From Diphasiastrum complanatum (taxonomy: Eukaryota; Streptophyta; Lycopodiopsida; Lycopodiales; Lycopodiaceae): DNA of 64,000 nt. The stretch lies in NCBI GenBank assembly GCA_029204225.1, contig CM055110.1, positions 47,652,921 to 47,716,920 on the forward strand, in the 5' to 3' direction. Every line of letters starts with the position of its first letter. Position 1 is the first letter of the stretch. Shown here one piece after another: positions 33,918 to 46,262 of the stretch. The notes under the pieces were generated by a model. It made no database searches. It had not been told where the DNA came from and saw only the letters and a program-made list of their open reading frames with translations. The position numbers were made by a program, and so were the translations under genes.

Positions 33918-34494
33918 TGTTACGTCCATGTCTTGTATATGGGATTTGGTAAATAACTTGGTGAGGACCCAGTTACAAATCTAATGACATGTGGAGCTAT
34001 ATCATGGGTTAGGACTACTTTGGCATGGTGTAGAGTATGAATAGTAATGACTTGCATGTATGGGAACAATGTATGCTTGCATGGGCACATGCACAAATAA
34101 ATTAGATGCTATATCCTCATGGAAAAGCTTGACCTACTCACATTCTTGTTGTGAGATTTCATTGCTAGTTCTCTCCTTGTACACCTACATCTTGTCATGT
34201 GGCTTGGGAGTGGTGCTATAGAGATTGATGAATAGCTTTTCATTGGTTGGGTGGTTTTACTCCACTGTTATTCTTGTTAGCATGATCTTGAGGTGCTTTA
34301 TATTACAATGACACATCCACATGATTATCACTTTGAATTTTGTGCAAATATTTAATTTTGGCCTCCACTTTGTCCCTTGGTCATAGTATTTGAATGTACT
34401 CCAATTTGGCCTCAAATTGATATTTGACAGTTTTTCAAAACAAACTACCTCCTATCTCCACCCAACTTCTACTAGAAAAACCTTAGTATAAACA

Positions 34495-34496
<2 letters not shown>
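33918..34496 (+). repeat. Probable 3' LTR of the gypsy relic (end not defined)
   Basis: Begins TGTTACGTCC right after a polypurine tract, as expected for the 3' LTR of a chromovirus-type gypsy element. The 3' limit could not be placed because no second copy exists in the window; the AC microsatellite begins at 34,497. Confidence 0.5.

Positions 34497-34573
<77 letters not shown>
34497..34573. repeat. (AC)n microsatellite
   Basis: 77-base uninterrupted AC run. Confidence 0.97.
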
Positions 34574-34575
<2 letters not shown>

Positions 34576-34597
34576 ATCCAACGCAAATAGTTTATCG

Positions 34598-35261
34598 TGT
34601 CAAAATTCAACACAAATATTATTATGTCAAAAACATATCGGGGAACAACATACCTAGACAACATATCGGGGAAGCCCAACTTATAAGCCTCCTCATACTC
34701 ATCCTCTGTACTGCGTAACCAACTTGACAATGAAAGCAACCACAATCTTCTTCCTGACGGCACAACGGCTCCACACCTTCTCTTGTACACTCATCTGCAT
34801 AAATGTAGATAGCATGTAAATTATTATATAGAAGACGCATGTAATTTATCAATGATTAAGAACATGGATTATTGAGTCCGATGAGAGACACAGTAGATGC
34901 TTTCATGCATTGGTTCTCCTCTTCAAATGGATCATCAGTAATAAGCTCATAGCTTTTACAGTTTGTAGTTAGCTTTGTGAGCACGCGGTTTTGCCCGCTA
35001 TTGTTTTGTGCTCACCTGCATCACTGACTTGTATTTCGCTACAATCAATCTGAATAAAGTGTTGTCTAGTTCTGCATTCAGGTCCTGTTAGTATGTGCAA
35101 TGCTTTCCGCTCTTTGTCTGACCTTCTGATTGCTTTGTTTGATTGTTTGCTCTTGCTTCCACTACCACCACACACCTAGCTCAAAACTTAACTTCATTAT
35201 TGTCTTTGCCTATTGTTACCATAGTGCACGCACCGAGGGAGCTTCTCACACTTCCCCAACA
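34598..35261 (+). repeat. LTR of copia family C, second plus-strand copy
   Basis: Matches the LTR at 18,076-18,784 over most of its length (for example CTTTTACAGTTTGTAGTTAG and the CTCACCTGCATCACTGACT block). It ends in CA before a primer site. The first ~60 bases are poorly matched, so the start is approximate. Confidence 0.75.
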
Positions 35262-35273
35262 TGGTATTAGAGC
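35262..35273 (+). promoter_or_regulatory. Primer-binding site, tRNA-iMet type
   Basis: TGGTATTAGAGC after the LTR-C terminal CA. One base differs from the copies at 9,602 and 18,785. Confidence 0.75.
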
Positions 35274-35495
35274 AATAGGCTACTATTCTCTGATTATTTA
35301 GAGCTCTAATATCAGAAATCATCTAATTTCTTAAGCGGTTTTATGTCAGAGCTATTTCTATAGCTTGATAAGCTTCCTAGAGAACCTGATCCTACTAGCC
35401 GATAGGATAACTGTTTTCTTGTTTTGTAATTTCACACTAGATTTTCATATTTAAGTCATTGATAGTTACTACTATCATCTAGACTAATTGTCCAC

Positions 35496-35605
35496 ATGGA
35501 TTTCCAAGGGAAAGCCAGTCCTATTATGGACAAGCTTGATGGAGCCAATTGCTATCTGTGGAAATTTAAGATGAGAAGTTTGCTAATGGCTAAGTATGAC
35601 GTTGT
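35496..35605 (+). pseudogene. gag: Copia family C gag N-terminus, interrupted by family D LTR
   Basis: The ATG at 35,496 gives MDFQGKASPIMDKLDGANCY and then KMRSLLMAKYDVVV, close to the gag at 18,991. It stops abruptly at 35,606, where a minus-strand family D LTR begins. The rest of gag is not found on the far side, so the site is an insertion followed by loss. Confidence 0.8.
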
Positions 35606-36313
35606 TGTTGATTTCACACGTGTGGACTATCCACAACATGTACTTGTGATCTCCTAAGGTGTGTAGATGCACCAAGATCAAGACTAGATTGAGATTCAAG
35701 ATGTATCTTTGATTCTATGGCAATAACACACTACTACATGCATTCAATCACTTCCAACTCTCACTCACACGTGTGGGAAGTACTCAAAAATTATTCTAAG
35801 TAAAAATAAGCTGCTCTCCTTGGGTAGAGAGAGAAAATTATCATGATCTCTCGAGTAGAGAGAGAAAGCTAGAAAATCACTTACACTAAAAATCCACTCA
35901 ATCTCTAAATCAATTAGATCCAAATGAGAAGTACAATGATACTAGTAGATCAACGAGCTACCACTATGCTTAAGTATGATTGGACCACACTTTTGCCACC
36001 TCTTAATCCTATTGGACCATTGATCCATTCACCTCTAAATTCTATTGGACCATTTTCAAGCAAACTTCAAATTCTATTGGACCCCTCAATGTTCCACCTC
36101 TAAATCCTATTGAACCTCTTAAATTTCATCAAACAAAAGTATTACACTTGTCTACACTCTAATTGGCATGTGTTTAGCCTCTTATTCTATTTTGGATAAA
36201 TAGTGGCATTACAAGTGGAAATGGGTAATTTGCCATCTATGCCAAATTTGGTCCTATCAACATCCTACACCTCAATGCTTGATATAAAAAACATAAGACC
36301 CCTATATCTAACA
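35606..36313 (-). repeat. 3' LTR of copia family D, copy 2
   Basis: About 708 bp on the minus strand, starting TGTTAGATATAGGGGTC and ending GAAATCAACA. It contains several copies of a GGTCCAATAGAATTT-like phrase in its middle (36,000-36,090), which explains why it is longer than the copy at 27,590. Confidence 0.8.
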
Positions 36314-36357
36314 TAGATAATCTTTTTCAATTCTTCACACTCCTCATAAAAAATTAT

Positions 36358-37655
36358 CTACAAAGATTTGAGCATTGATTTTAATATAACTCCAAGATTA
36401 GATATATGCTTGATGAAAGCACTTTTGCTCAAAGGCTTGGTGAGTAGATCGGCAATACAAGAGGACGAGTTGACATGCTCCAAATAGATTTCTCCTCCAA
36501 TAAGCTTTTCTCTCACAAAATGGTGTGCCACTTCTATATGCTTGCTTCTTGAATGAAATATGGGATTATTGGCAAGAGCTTGGGCCGAGATATTATCACA
36601 CTTGATCATTGGTAGATCATCTTCCTTGATGCACTTTAGCTCCAATAATAACCTCTTGATCCAAAGCACCTCTTTGGTGGTAGTAGTGAGTGCTTTGTAC
36701 TCGGCCTCACATGAAGAGAGAGATATAGTATCTTGCTTTTTGGAAAGCCAAGATATTAGATTGCCTCCAAGAAAGATAGTGTATGTACTAATAGACTTTC
36801 GATTCATCTTGTCACTTGAAAAATCCGAATCCGAGTAGCTAACAATGGATAGATCTTCACTTTTATAAAGTAGACCATAATCACAAGATGAAGATACATA
36901 TCTTAGAATCCTCTTGGCCATCTTCCAATGATGAATCTTAGGATCTTGCATAAATTGACTCAATTTGTGCACACAAAAACTTAAATCGGGCCTACTAATG
37001 GTAAGCCAAATCAAGGAGCCTACAAGACTTGTAAAAAGTGTGATGTCCTCGAAGGATCTTTCATCACCTTTATTAGGATCTTTTACAATTTGCTCCATTG
37101 GAGTATCTATGCTCTTAGAATTTTTCATATGGATTTTTTTCAACATAGAGTGAGCATATCTAGATTGACATATAAAAACATGATCTTCATAAAAATCAAT
37201 CTCTAGGCCTAGGATGTAATGTATTTCTCCTAGATCTTGCATTTTAAACTCACATCCAAGTGCTAGCTTAGTTTCATCAACTAGCTTGATACAACTTCCA
37301 CAAAGAATAATGTCATCAACATAAATTAGAAGAATGATAATATAACTATCAACAAACTTTAGATACATGGAAGGATCATAGTCACTAAGAGTAAATCCTA
37401 ATGAGATAAGGAAAGAATTAAGTCTTGAATACCATGATCTTGGTGCTTGCTTGAGTCCATAAAGACTTTTGAAGAGCAAGCACACTTTGAACTCATCCTT
37501 GATGAATCCTTGAGGTTGTTCCATATAGATCTCCTTCTCAAGATAACCATTTAGAAAAGCATTGGATACATTTAATTGGAACACCTTCTACTTAAAGAAA
37601 CAAGCAAAAGAAATAAGAATTCTTATTGTCACCATCTTTGCAACGGGTGCAAAGA
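36358..37655 (-). pseudogene. pol: Copia family D RT and RNase H, copy 2
   Basis: Minus-strand frame open for 408 codons (37,584-36,358), the best preserved RT/RNase H in the window. It has NVSNAFLNGYLEKEIYM, LYGLKQAPRSWYS, LIYVDDIILCGS (catalytic YVDD), then LTISRPDLSFCVHKLSQFMQ and RNase H with SSCEAEYKAL, CDNISAQALANNP and SSSCIADLLTKPL. The frame continues upstream through a TAG (TGG to TAG before KVFQL) to FAPVAKMVTIRI at 37,655, where it is cut. Gag, protease and integrase are missing. The 3' LTR follows directly. Residue-level agreement with copy 1 shows the same family. Confidence 0.94.
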
Positions 37656-38255
37656 ACACAAATTCAACTAAATTGAAACAATATTCATATTTTGAGACTT
37701 TTTATCACCTAAAATTAACAAGTTAGGAAGATGGTTTCATGAAGCTTAATGGTTCTAATTTATTGTGAATAAAGTGTTAATATCTTCAAAGAATATTTCA
37801 AATCAATGTATGGATTTATCTTCAATTTTTTCATTTCTAAGTTTGCTTTGAGTTGCATTGGAGCTTGAGCTTTCGCAGCTTCTTACCGGAAAGCGTTTTT
37901 GCAAAAAAATCGAGATTGACTTTTGATGGGGGACCTTTTTTCAAAGAAAAAATAGCGGATTCCAAGGGTCGTGGGAAGTACCTGAGTGATCGGCCCTCTC
38001 ATGCCAGCGCATCATGCGTATCTTCCAAAATGTATCCCACGGATTTAGCGCGCCAAAAGGAGGAGGAAATTGCGAAGGCCGAATTGGAGGGTGGTCAGAT
38101 GCAGAGGAATCCAAAATTTCGGGGAGTTTCGACCTTCGGATTTTTCCACTTCTCTCGGACTTTGCTCGCGAAACTTCTTGAGAAACTGCCACCTCTGCTG
38201 CATGTGAGAGAGAAGCTTGGTCGCGAACCTTCTACAGAGCAGGAGACAGATTGCA
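37656..38255 (+). other. Unassigned, with a GC-richer stretch
   Basis: From about 37,850 the base composition becomes richer in GC and CpG than the surroundings. A 142-codon plus-strand frame starts at 37,853. The opposite strand is also open over much of it, and no motif is recognisable. I regard it as part of the promoter-like repeat block that follows rather than a gene. Confidence 0.35.
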
Positions 38256-38910
38256 CTTACTACCATCGTTGTTGCATGTGAGAAGATAGTTCGCTGCCAA
38301 AGATGGTGTTGTGAGAGAGAAGATAGTTTGTTGTGAACGGAGGTCTACTGGTCCGTAGATTCGCTGCAATGGAAGTCTAGTGGTTCAAGCCAGATCGTTG
38401 GGCGTTCTGGAGTGTTCTTTGGAGAGCACTTACTACTACCGCTGTTGCATGTGAGAGAGAAGATAGTTCGCTGCCAAAGATGGTGCTGTGAACGGAGGTC
38501 TGTTGGTCTGTAGGTTCGCTGCAATTGGTTCAAGCCAGATCGTTGGGCGTTCTGAAGTGTTAGAGCAGATCTCATTTTTAGCTTGGAGAGTAGGTAACCA
38601 TTTCCTTCTCAGTCCTTTGAAGAATAGGTTTCGTCGTTTGCAAATAAGAAAATTTCACTGCACTTACTACCACCGCTGCTGCATGTGAGAGAGAAGATAG
38701 TTCGCTGCCAAAGATGGTGCTGTGAACGGAGATCTGCTGGTCCGTAGGTTCGCTGCAATGGAAGTTTAGTGGTTCAAGCCAGATCGTTGGGCATTCTGAA
38801 GTGTTCTTTGGAGAGCATATTTCACTTTTAGCTTGGAGAGTAGGTAACCATTTCCTTCTCAGTCGTTTGGAGAGTAGGTTTTGTTGTTTGCAAATAAGCA
38901 AGTTTTCACA
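38256..38910 (+). repeat. Three-copy tandem repeat (170-250 bp units)
   Basis: Units start with CACTTACTAC at about 38,256, 38,428 and 38,660. Each contains GCATGTGAGA, AGATAGTTCGCTGCC, GTTCAAGCCAGATCGTTGGG and a GGAGAG end. Units two and three also carry AGCTTGGAGAGTAGGTAACC and GTTTGCAAATAAG. The repeats are CpG-containing in an otherwise AT-rich region. Confidence 0.88.
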
Positions 38911-40120
38911 TTTGAATTGGTGATGGATTGACATACCAATCAGTCATTGTGAATCTTGGAAATGCTAAAATTATCTGAAATGTTGTTAGAATGTGTGCTA
39001 TTTGTTACAATGTGTGTTGTGTCAGAAACTTACTGATAGATGTAGAAACTTACTATTAGAAACTCTCAAAATGTGCAAATGTAATCTTAAATGCTTTTGA
39101 TTATGTACAATAATGAATATGTGGAATCTGTGATTTGTTTAATCAATCTGAAATCTTGTTAGAAGTGCAATTTTGAAATTTTGTCAAAATAGTGATAAAT
39201 TTCAAGTAATGCTATTTTGGGGATTGAATAGTAGGTCAGATCTAGGCCTACCGCTGTTTTAGGGTTAGGGTTAAATGGACATGTATTTCAGTTGTTGGTC
39301 CAGTTTCTTGCCTGTCTCTAAGTATGAGAGCAGTATGAAACTCCATTTTTTAGGTTTAACACATAGCCTTCTTCAACATGTGGTGCTCTTCAAGACACAT
39401 TATAACACATAGCCTTTTCAACATGTGGCCTTAGGTGCTCTTGAAGACACATTTTAAGCCTCAGTTGTAGAGACACTAATAGAACTTTGATATTGTTATA
39501 CATATACAAATATCCTATCAACCACAACATTTACTTGTGAACAAGGTTATACTAAACCAAGATTCTTTCCTAAAAGAGTAGAAATCCTCTTTTGAAAAGT
39601 TTTGATCTACTTCAAACATTAAAGAATCAAAACCATTTGCTTATGGACCCGGGATGTATCATGATTTCAATGGATGTTTTGCAAGTCACTATTTGGATAT
39701 GTTTAACGAGTTTGAAGTTTGAATTTCTAGGGTTTTGTTTTCCAATGTTTTGATGTTTTGGAACACTACTTTTCGGGATGTTCATTCCAAAATGCTAGAT
39801 GCATGGAACATGATTCGATGCAAGTTAGGTTGCAAAAACAAGCTATGATAGTGTCAGTCGTTTTTTATCTTGTTTTTGTTGGGAAAGAATTGATACTGCT
39901 TGAAGTGGATACCCGTTTTTCTGAAGAAAAAAAAATGGGGGAACCCAACGATCATTCGTTTAGAGGTTGCAAAAGAATAGTGTGATAGCCTAACTATATT
40001 TCACTTTTTCTTCTTGTTTCAGGGGAAACCATCAATACTACTTGAAGTGGATGTTTCTCAGATTATTGTAGCAGTCACGATCTTTCTAGGTATGCAAATT
40101 GGCATAATTTATTAACCTTC
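38911..40120. other. No gene seen
   Basis: AT-rich sequence. A short telomere-like TTTAGGGTTAGGGTT occurs near 39,257. A 75-codon plus-strand frame at 39,758 shows no motif. Confidence 0.5.
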
Positions 40121-40380
40121 CATAGACTCTTATTAAGTATTAATCTCCTTTCATTAATAATATGTACTCTTTGTAGTGTATAGTCTGTCAATTATATGTT
40201 TGAAGTTTACACACTGGTGTATTTATACACCATCCAAATGATGTCATTATTATATGAATCGCTTCCACGAGTCTCTTGATGATTACTCAAATAAATTTGA
40301 GGCAATTGATGAATGCATCCCAAGCTAAGTTGCTTCGAAACGACATCTTTCGGAACGCAACATTCCGATACACTGCTAAG
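40121..40380 (+). pseudogene. GRAS C-terminal fragment, first copy of a local duplication
   Basis: 40,121-40,250 repeats at 40,718-40,855. 40,253-40,380 repeats at 41,301-41,425. Translated, the second part gives ESLDDYSNKFEAIDECIPS, the segment after the PFYRE motif of GRAS transcription factors, followed by a stop. Compared with the second copy, about 445 bp of GRAS sequence is deleted between the two parts. Confidence 0.6.
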
Positions 40381-40884
40381 TTGTGTAGTGTAGAATGAAT
40401 CTCTTGACTGCTCATTAGACCTAACAATCGTTATATGACCCTGTATAGCACAAATGAAATGCTACATCCATTCCTACTCACTTTGTTAGTGCCTAAGAGT
40501 AAGTTGGTTCACATGCAAAAGTTCAAACATATCTTTACATTAGCTTTCACACATTTGTATTAAATTGGATTTCCCTACAATGTATTACATTGGATTTGCC
40601 CTTCATTCTCCTAAAGTGAAAGATAGACTCGATCCTGGTGAAGGCTAACTAAAAAGCAATGTTGGTGTTTAGAATGCACTATTGAAAATAGAAAGAATCG
40701 ATAAAAGAGAGATGCTCCATAGACTCTTATTAAGTATTAACCTCCATTCATTAATAATATGTATTTTTTGTAGTGTATAGTTTTGTCGGTTATATGTTTA
40801 AAGTTTACACACTGGTGTATTTATACACCAGTCCAAATGATGCCATTATCAGACAATAGGGTGTTAGAAAATATGGCCTACAAC

Positions 40885-41440
40885 TAGAATGGATGAGATA
40901 GGTTGTTGGCTTGCTGATTTTGCTCGTCTTTGGGGAATTTTGGTTGAGTATCATGCCTTTGGGCAATCAAGTTGGAAACATTAAGCCTATATCTTTGCAT
41001 TTAAGACATAATGATGAAGTGGTAGTTGTGAATTGCATGTTTAGGCTTAGAAATCTTTGGAGAGTTCTATCTGAGTATCATGCATTGGGCAATCAAGTTG
41101 GAAAACATTCACAGCCTACATCTTTGCATTTAAGACATAATGATGAAGTGGTAGTTGTGAATTGCATGTTTAGGCTTAGAAATCTTATGGATGAAACTAT
41201 GATGGAGGAGAGCCTTAAGAAGATCTTACGGAAAATGCATGAATCTAAAAAATTTTCTACAAGGAATTCTCAACATACGAAACTAGTCACCTTTAGGTTT
41301 TATGAATCGCTTCTATGAATCTCTTGATGATTACTCAAATAAATTTGAGGCAATTGATGAATGCATCCCAAGCTAAGTTGCTTAGGAACGACATGTTTCA
41401 GAACGCAGCATTCCGAAACACTGCATTTTGGAACTCAGGA
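40885..41440 (+). pseudogene. GRAS-family transcription factor relic
   Basis: GRAS proteins are plant-specific regulators. The plus strand shows LADFARLWGILVEYHAFG (the segment before PFYRE, in one frame). After a shift comes NDEVVVVNCMFRLRNL, a hallmark of the SCL9/14/33 branch, then LMDETMMEESLKKILRKM and RFYESL with DYSNKFEAIDECIPS. The block from EYHA to FRLRNL is duplicated in tandem (offset about 127 bp), giving two copies in one 135-codon open frame (40,911-41,315). The leucine-repeat and VHIID regions and the SAW end are missing. No introns are visible, as is usual for GRAS genes. Confidence 0.75.
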
Positions 41441-42294
41441 ACATTGTTAAAAAAAAAAATGTAAATCTTTTTATAACAATCTTTGAAGCCCCATATCCAA
41501 CCACACTCAGGATACTCAAGTTCAACTTGCTTTGTGCATCCATATTCAGTCTAGAACAATGCTTGGAAGAAACAAACAATGCATGCTCTACCACCTGTTG
41601 AATGGTGGAGTTGACAAATCTTCAAAGTGCGAGCCAAGGACTCTAGGATAATGCCCAAACATCATTAACAAGGAATGAAATGTTTGTACAAATTCACCCA
41701 CATATTTTGATATTTAATTCCATAATGCGCGGATGGACTATCTTCTACAACATCGATATGAGAAATCATTGGCCTCACATGCATGAATATGTGTCCCAAA
41801 ACACTTTTTTAGATTTTTCAAAAGAGTAGACCAACAAGCTGAATTCCTGTCACTTCTCCAAACATGAAAGACAAACTTGGCTATGACAAATGCTAGAGCT
41901 AAAGAGCAAAGCTGATTGGCTCTTTTCCATTCACATGCAAGAAATATGCATGTGCAGTTTATGTAAAAGATTATCTTTTATTGTATATCTATGCCATGTT
42001 AGACATTGTCTATTTTTGTCTAACATGGCAAAGAGATATAGTAAAAGAAAATTTCTATAAGCTTTGACACATTCATACTTAAGGTAGATCATTCAGACAA
42101 AGAAGATGATATTCATTGTTAATAGCTTGGAAATACATACTTGTAATTAGAATGAGAAATAAAGTTTGCTAGTGGAAGTACATAATGTCACATAATTTCA
42201 TATGACACTGATGTGCATTATATGATATAATACCATGCAACTCAAATATGTTGCAAATTTTGCATTGTCGATTGTTTTGCCACCAATGGAATTT
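41441..42294. other. No gene seen
   Basis: Sequence between the GRAS relic and the minus-strand gene. Around 41,400-41,450 it includes continuing decayed GRAS sequence; the remainder is AT-rich without motifs. Confidence 0.5.
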
Positions 42295-45107
42295 TTAGGG
42301 ATTCGATAGATTTTGGGCTTTTGCTCGCATGCCAACTCCAAAGAACACTTTGACAAGATTCCCATCTATTTGGTCTATAGGATTTTTTCGCCATTTTTTC
42401 CCCCAACAATTTCTATATTGCTCAAAGAGAGTCTTCCTTCACTTTGAGATTGGTTCCCACCAATTCACTAAAACCTTCATGAAGTGCTCATTATTTTTGT
42501 CCTTGATTACCGAACTTGCTGTTGAGCCCAACCAAACTGGACATTTTTTTTCATCATATGGTCTTATTAGTAGAAACATACCAATTTCAACATCCATATG
42601 TGGTCGAAACTCTTCTCGTGATCTTGCATGTCTAGGGCCACAATAGTGTTTCTCCTCAATATCATCAACAAAGTACTTTCCATCATAGCTAATCTCCACG
42701 TCGATTTTGGCCAGAATCCTTTTTGCAACTGTTCATTGTGTAAACATGGGATTTGCAGATTTTCTATCATAGCTTCCCAATACTCAATGATAGGTTGCAT
42801 ATTTTTGCAAAATGATGACTCTCCTTTTGAAGTTTGCTTTCCCTTTCTCCAGTAGTCAACAAATATTTTTAAACTCTGCGTTACCAATTCAACATCCTTT
42901 ATGTGTGATGTTGGGGACAATACCTTTGGCTCACCTTCTGGAAGAATGGCTTTTCCATCTTGTCCCTTTTTCCACATTGCGATTCCTTCTGTAGGTAACC
43001 ATTCTGTAGTGCATGACTGGAAATTCGTTGTTGATGCTAAATCGAAATTGCAATGGTTTACGATGTCCTATCAATTCGCTTGAGCCCTCTGGAATGTAGC
43101 CATTCACAAAGCTCTTAAAGTGAGGAATTTCACGTACGAGATAAGGTATTGGGGTAATTGTGCTTTCACATGTTTGAAAAATGTCTATCAATCGTGGCAA
43201 AGTAAACACATTGCCTCGTCTCAAATCCTCTAACAAATGTCCAAATAAAGCATCAATATCCTCATGTGTTTGTCCTACCATGAGAAAATTTACTATTATA
43301 TCCTTGAAAATACGCTTGGCTACAAGCAATGACAAAGAGCTAAATAGCCAATGATTTTTCTTGTCTTTCCCAGAGTTGTCCATTTGCAAAAATAATTTTC
43401 GAGGTAGTGGTTTGAATGCATTACCAGTAAATGTGGATGGATAGAGAGGAAAAGACCTTGATTTAGGATTTGGAGCTAAACTTTCTATGTTATCAATCGT
43501 CTTTTGTGAAAGTAATGTATTGAATAAGTTATCTCTTGTTTCTATATGTAGGTTTTGGAGATCACCCATGCAATTTCCATTGAACAGCTCAAGATCCCTC
43601 AAGCATTTTGCCATGGAACCTATTGTGAAGTTAGAATCATCTCTTCCAAAGTCCAAGTGCAAAATGACCATATCCTTTTGGACCATGTCCATGTCTTAGC
43701 ATTCCTATTAAAGAGATAGGCAATGGAAATGCTTGGGCCGTTGCCTTTGGCTCAGGAAATAATCTAGGCACACATGTCTTTTTCTGATCCATTTTATCGT
43801 GAATTATGCACAAGGACTCTTCTAGCATTGTACATGATAGTGCACGATTGCGATAATACTCACTGCGACATTGCCTTTGCAATTTGTTGTGCTCATCTCT
43901 TTCTTTCATGTATTGCGTCCTTTCAACTTGAACCTTTGTAGACATCAACTTCATTTTGATTGCTGTACAAAAGTCACATTTTGAAAATCCATTGTTTTTT
44001 GCTATCTGCACCTCCACATCCTATTGAATGTTGCTTGAGATACTCCTTTGATGTGTGCCATTCCCAAGTTCTGGTTTACTTCTTGCAAAATATCCTTTTG
44101 TCTGTAAATACTTGGTAGCATGTATTGTGTTTCTTGACTCCCCTCAAAAGTCGTTCGACTTCTGTTGGGAATTCGATCCGCCATTGTTTTGACAACATGC
44201 CACATTGTCTCCTTTGCTGCAGTGACATGTTGAGATTCCTTTGAGATGCCTTCATTCCCATGTATACCTTTCACACAATCTGAAAGTCATGCTCGTTTGT
44301 ATTGATGAAATGTGGCTCTTGAAATTCCATAGACTCTATACCATGCTTTTTGGCAAACTTCAATGCCGTTATGCATTAGTGTAGTACTAGCTTTGGGAGA
44401 CCATGGCATTGCATCCCATATGAAACTGAGTCTATCTGAAAATGGCTGACCCAATATTCTGTGCATGCCTTTAAAATTGCATCACGTCTTGCCAATTGAC
44501 AACATCTACGATGACAACATTCAATCATGGAAATTGCACAAATGCTCTCATATGAGCAAGTTGATGCAATTTTTGGTTTTTTGTTTTTTAAAATCTTTAC
44601 CCCTCCATATGTGCGTTTTCTTTTTGTATTGGTAGGCTGTATTGATACATATTGATGGTCAGATTCTTCTTCTGAAGAAAACAGGTCATCAATGTCCAAA
44701 ATTGGGCAACTAGTATGTTGTTTAGGTGGCCAATTTGTGGGATGCAAATAATCGATGTCCAAAACTTGGCAACTGGCTTGTTCTCGAGCTAGGCCATTTG
44801 GAGGCTGTAAACAGTTATTGTCCAAAATTGGGTACTTGGTATGTTGTTGAGAAAGGCCATTGAGTGCTTGCATTTCACTTATATTCCACTTAGCGAAGCC
44901 GCCGACCACCTCTTCCAAGCATGAAACTCCACATGAGGGATAAGGTAATTCAGCTTGTGGAACACAAGCACTTGTGACATTTATAAGTGCACATCCCTCA
45001 CCTAGCGGCACTAGATGGCATATGGCCCTTGGATCCATGCTTGTAATAATTGCTAGGCCAACCATGTGGCCACCAACATACAAACGTACTTCATCATCTA
45101 CAATCAT
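42295..45107 (-). pseudogene. HTHED-motif protein (DUF7869-like) with DUF8039-like N-terminus, copy 2
   Basis: The longest gene-like unit in the window, about 900 codons on the minus strand in six successive frames. An acceptor (ATATTGCAG) precedes codon one at 45,107. The N-terminal block VRLYVGGHMVGLAI, then LPYPSCGVSCLEEVVGGF, resembles DUF8039, found with plant CACTA elements. Then come a basic stretch (TKRKRTYGGVKILKNKKPK), CVKGIHGNEGISKESQH, GVSQATFNRMWR, a CDFC pair after GFSK, HDKMDQKKTCVPR, LFLQMDNSGKDKKN, NFLMVGQTHEDIDALFG and a C-terminal CPVWLG...VNWWEPISK module ending at a TAA at 42,295. The Asp of QMDN is kept, unlike copy 1. Frameshifts near 44,370, 44,010, 43,660, 42,950 and 42,650 and a TGA after PISK make it a pseudogene unless some breaks are introns. 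Confidence 0.62.
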
Positions 45108-45767
45108 CTGCAATATTGAAAATGTCAGATGGACTTCATGCCTCTTGGAACAACACATCTTGTAATTCGAGAAAATAAAAATCAGCAACATTAACAATGT
45201 GTATATTTTGTCTGCTAAAGGCACACTAGTTTTTCCAATGATTGATGCTAGAAATCTAATATTTAAAAGCAACAACACAGGTTGAACTAGGTTTGTGTTG
45301 GGGTGGCGGGGGACACTTAGAGATGTAGTGATCACTCAAAACAATAATTATGTTTGAGCTAGAAACTTGTGTTAGCCACAAAAACATTTTCAAGCTCGAA
45401 ACTGGTTCAAGCTTGTCGAAGTGACATAGATGAATTCACAGGTTGAAATAGTCTAAAACCACCAAATAATCTCTATCCTAAGAGGGGTAGTTGCTTATAC
45501 TAAAACTAGGTTCAAGATACATGTTTTTGACTTACATTTATTCACAACTTGAATCGAATTGCTCATTCATGGCAATACACATTTTGTTCAATATAATGAA
45601 TAGTTGCTTACCTACTGTGACGGTTCAATATAGATTATTATTGGACATTCAAGAATAAGGTCTTCATGGATGGACTAAAATAAAATAATCAAAGTTCATT
45701 TTCCCTAATCTTCTAATCATGTTTGTAGTGGAAGCAAATCTGAACGCCACATGAATGCAGACTTCAC

Positions 45768-45788
45768 AACTCGAACCTGGTTCGAGTT
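45768..45788. repeat. Perfect 21-bp palindrome (isolated copy)
   Basis: Arms AACTCGAACC and GGTTCGAGTT around a central T. Identical to the main sites of the array that starts 2.4 kb further on. Confidence 0.9.
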
Positions 45789-46029
45789 AGAATTTTTCTA
45801 AGTTGATGCTCCATTTGTTTGTAGAAATACCGAGAAGCTTTAATTAAGAATCAAGCTTGAGTTAAAAGAAACATATATTTGCTAATTTTTTTTGTCAGAA
45901 ATCTACACATAGTGTTTCAAGTAGCAACAAAATTTGCAGTAGGTTTGACTTGTAGTGACACTTATAGATCGTGTAGTCACTCTAAACAACAATCGTATTT
46001 GAGCCAAGAACTTATGTTGACCACATAGA

Positions 46030-46062
46030 CTTCATAACTCAAACCTGGTTCGAGTTATGAAG
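46030..46062. repeat. 33-bp palindrome with copy-specific outer arms
   Basis: The core is AACTCAAACC, T, GGTTCGAGTT (one arm mismatch from CG to CA). Outside it the flanks are CTTCAT and ATGAAG, again complementary. The outer arms differ from those of other copies yet are symmetric. Confidence 0.85.
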
Positions 46063-46261
46063 TAGCATTTCTTTAGTAATGCTAGTATGGTGAATACACA
46101 GCTTCAGTAATCTCAAACCATGTCTTGATGATAACATAAGATGCCTAGATTTCTACACTTAAAACTAGGTTTAAGATACATGTTTTTGGCATACTTGTAA
46201 TCACACCTCTACGTAGAAATGAACTATTAACTCCAAATTCTATCACTTGAGTTACTTGGTT

Positions 46262-46262
46262 T

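Noticed and set aside
37853-38281. 142-codon plus-strand frame as a new gene
   Set aside because: The opposite strand is open too, there is no recognisable domain, and the end runs into the tandem repeat block. Composition rather than coding explains it.
39255-39275. Interstitial telomere
   Set aside because: Only two to three TTAGGG-like units; short telo-boxes of this size are common in plant promoters and introns.
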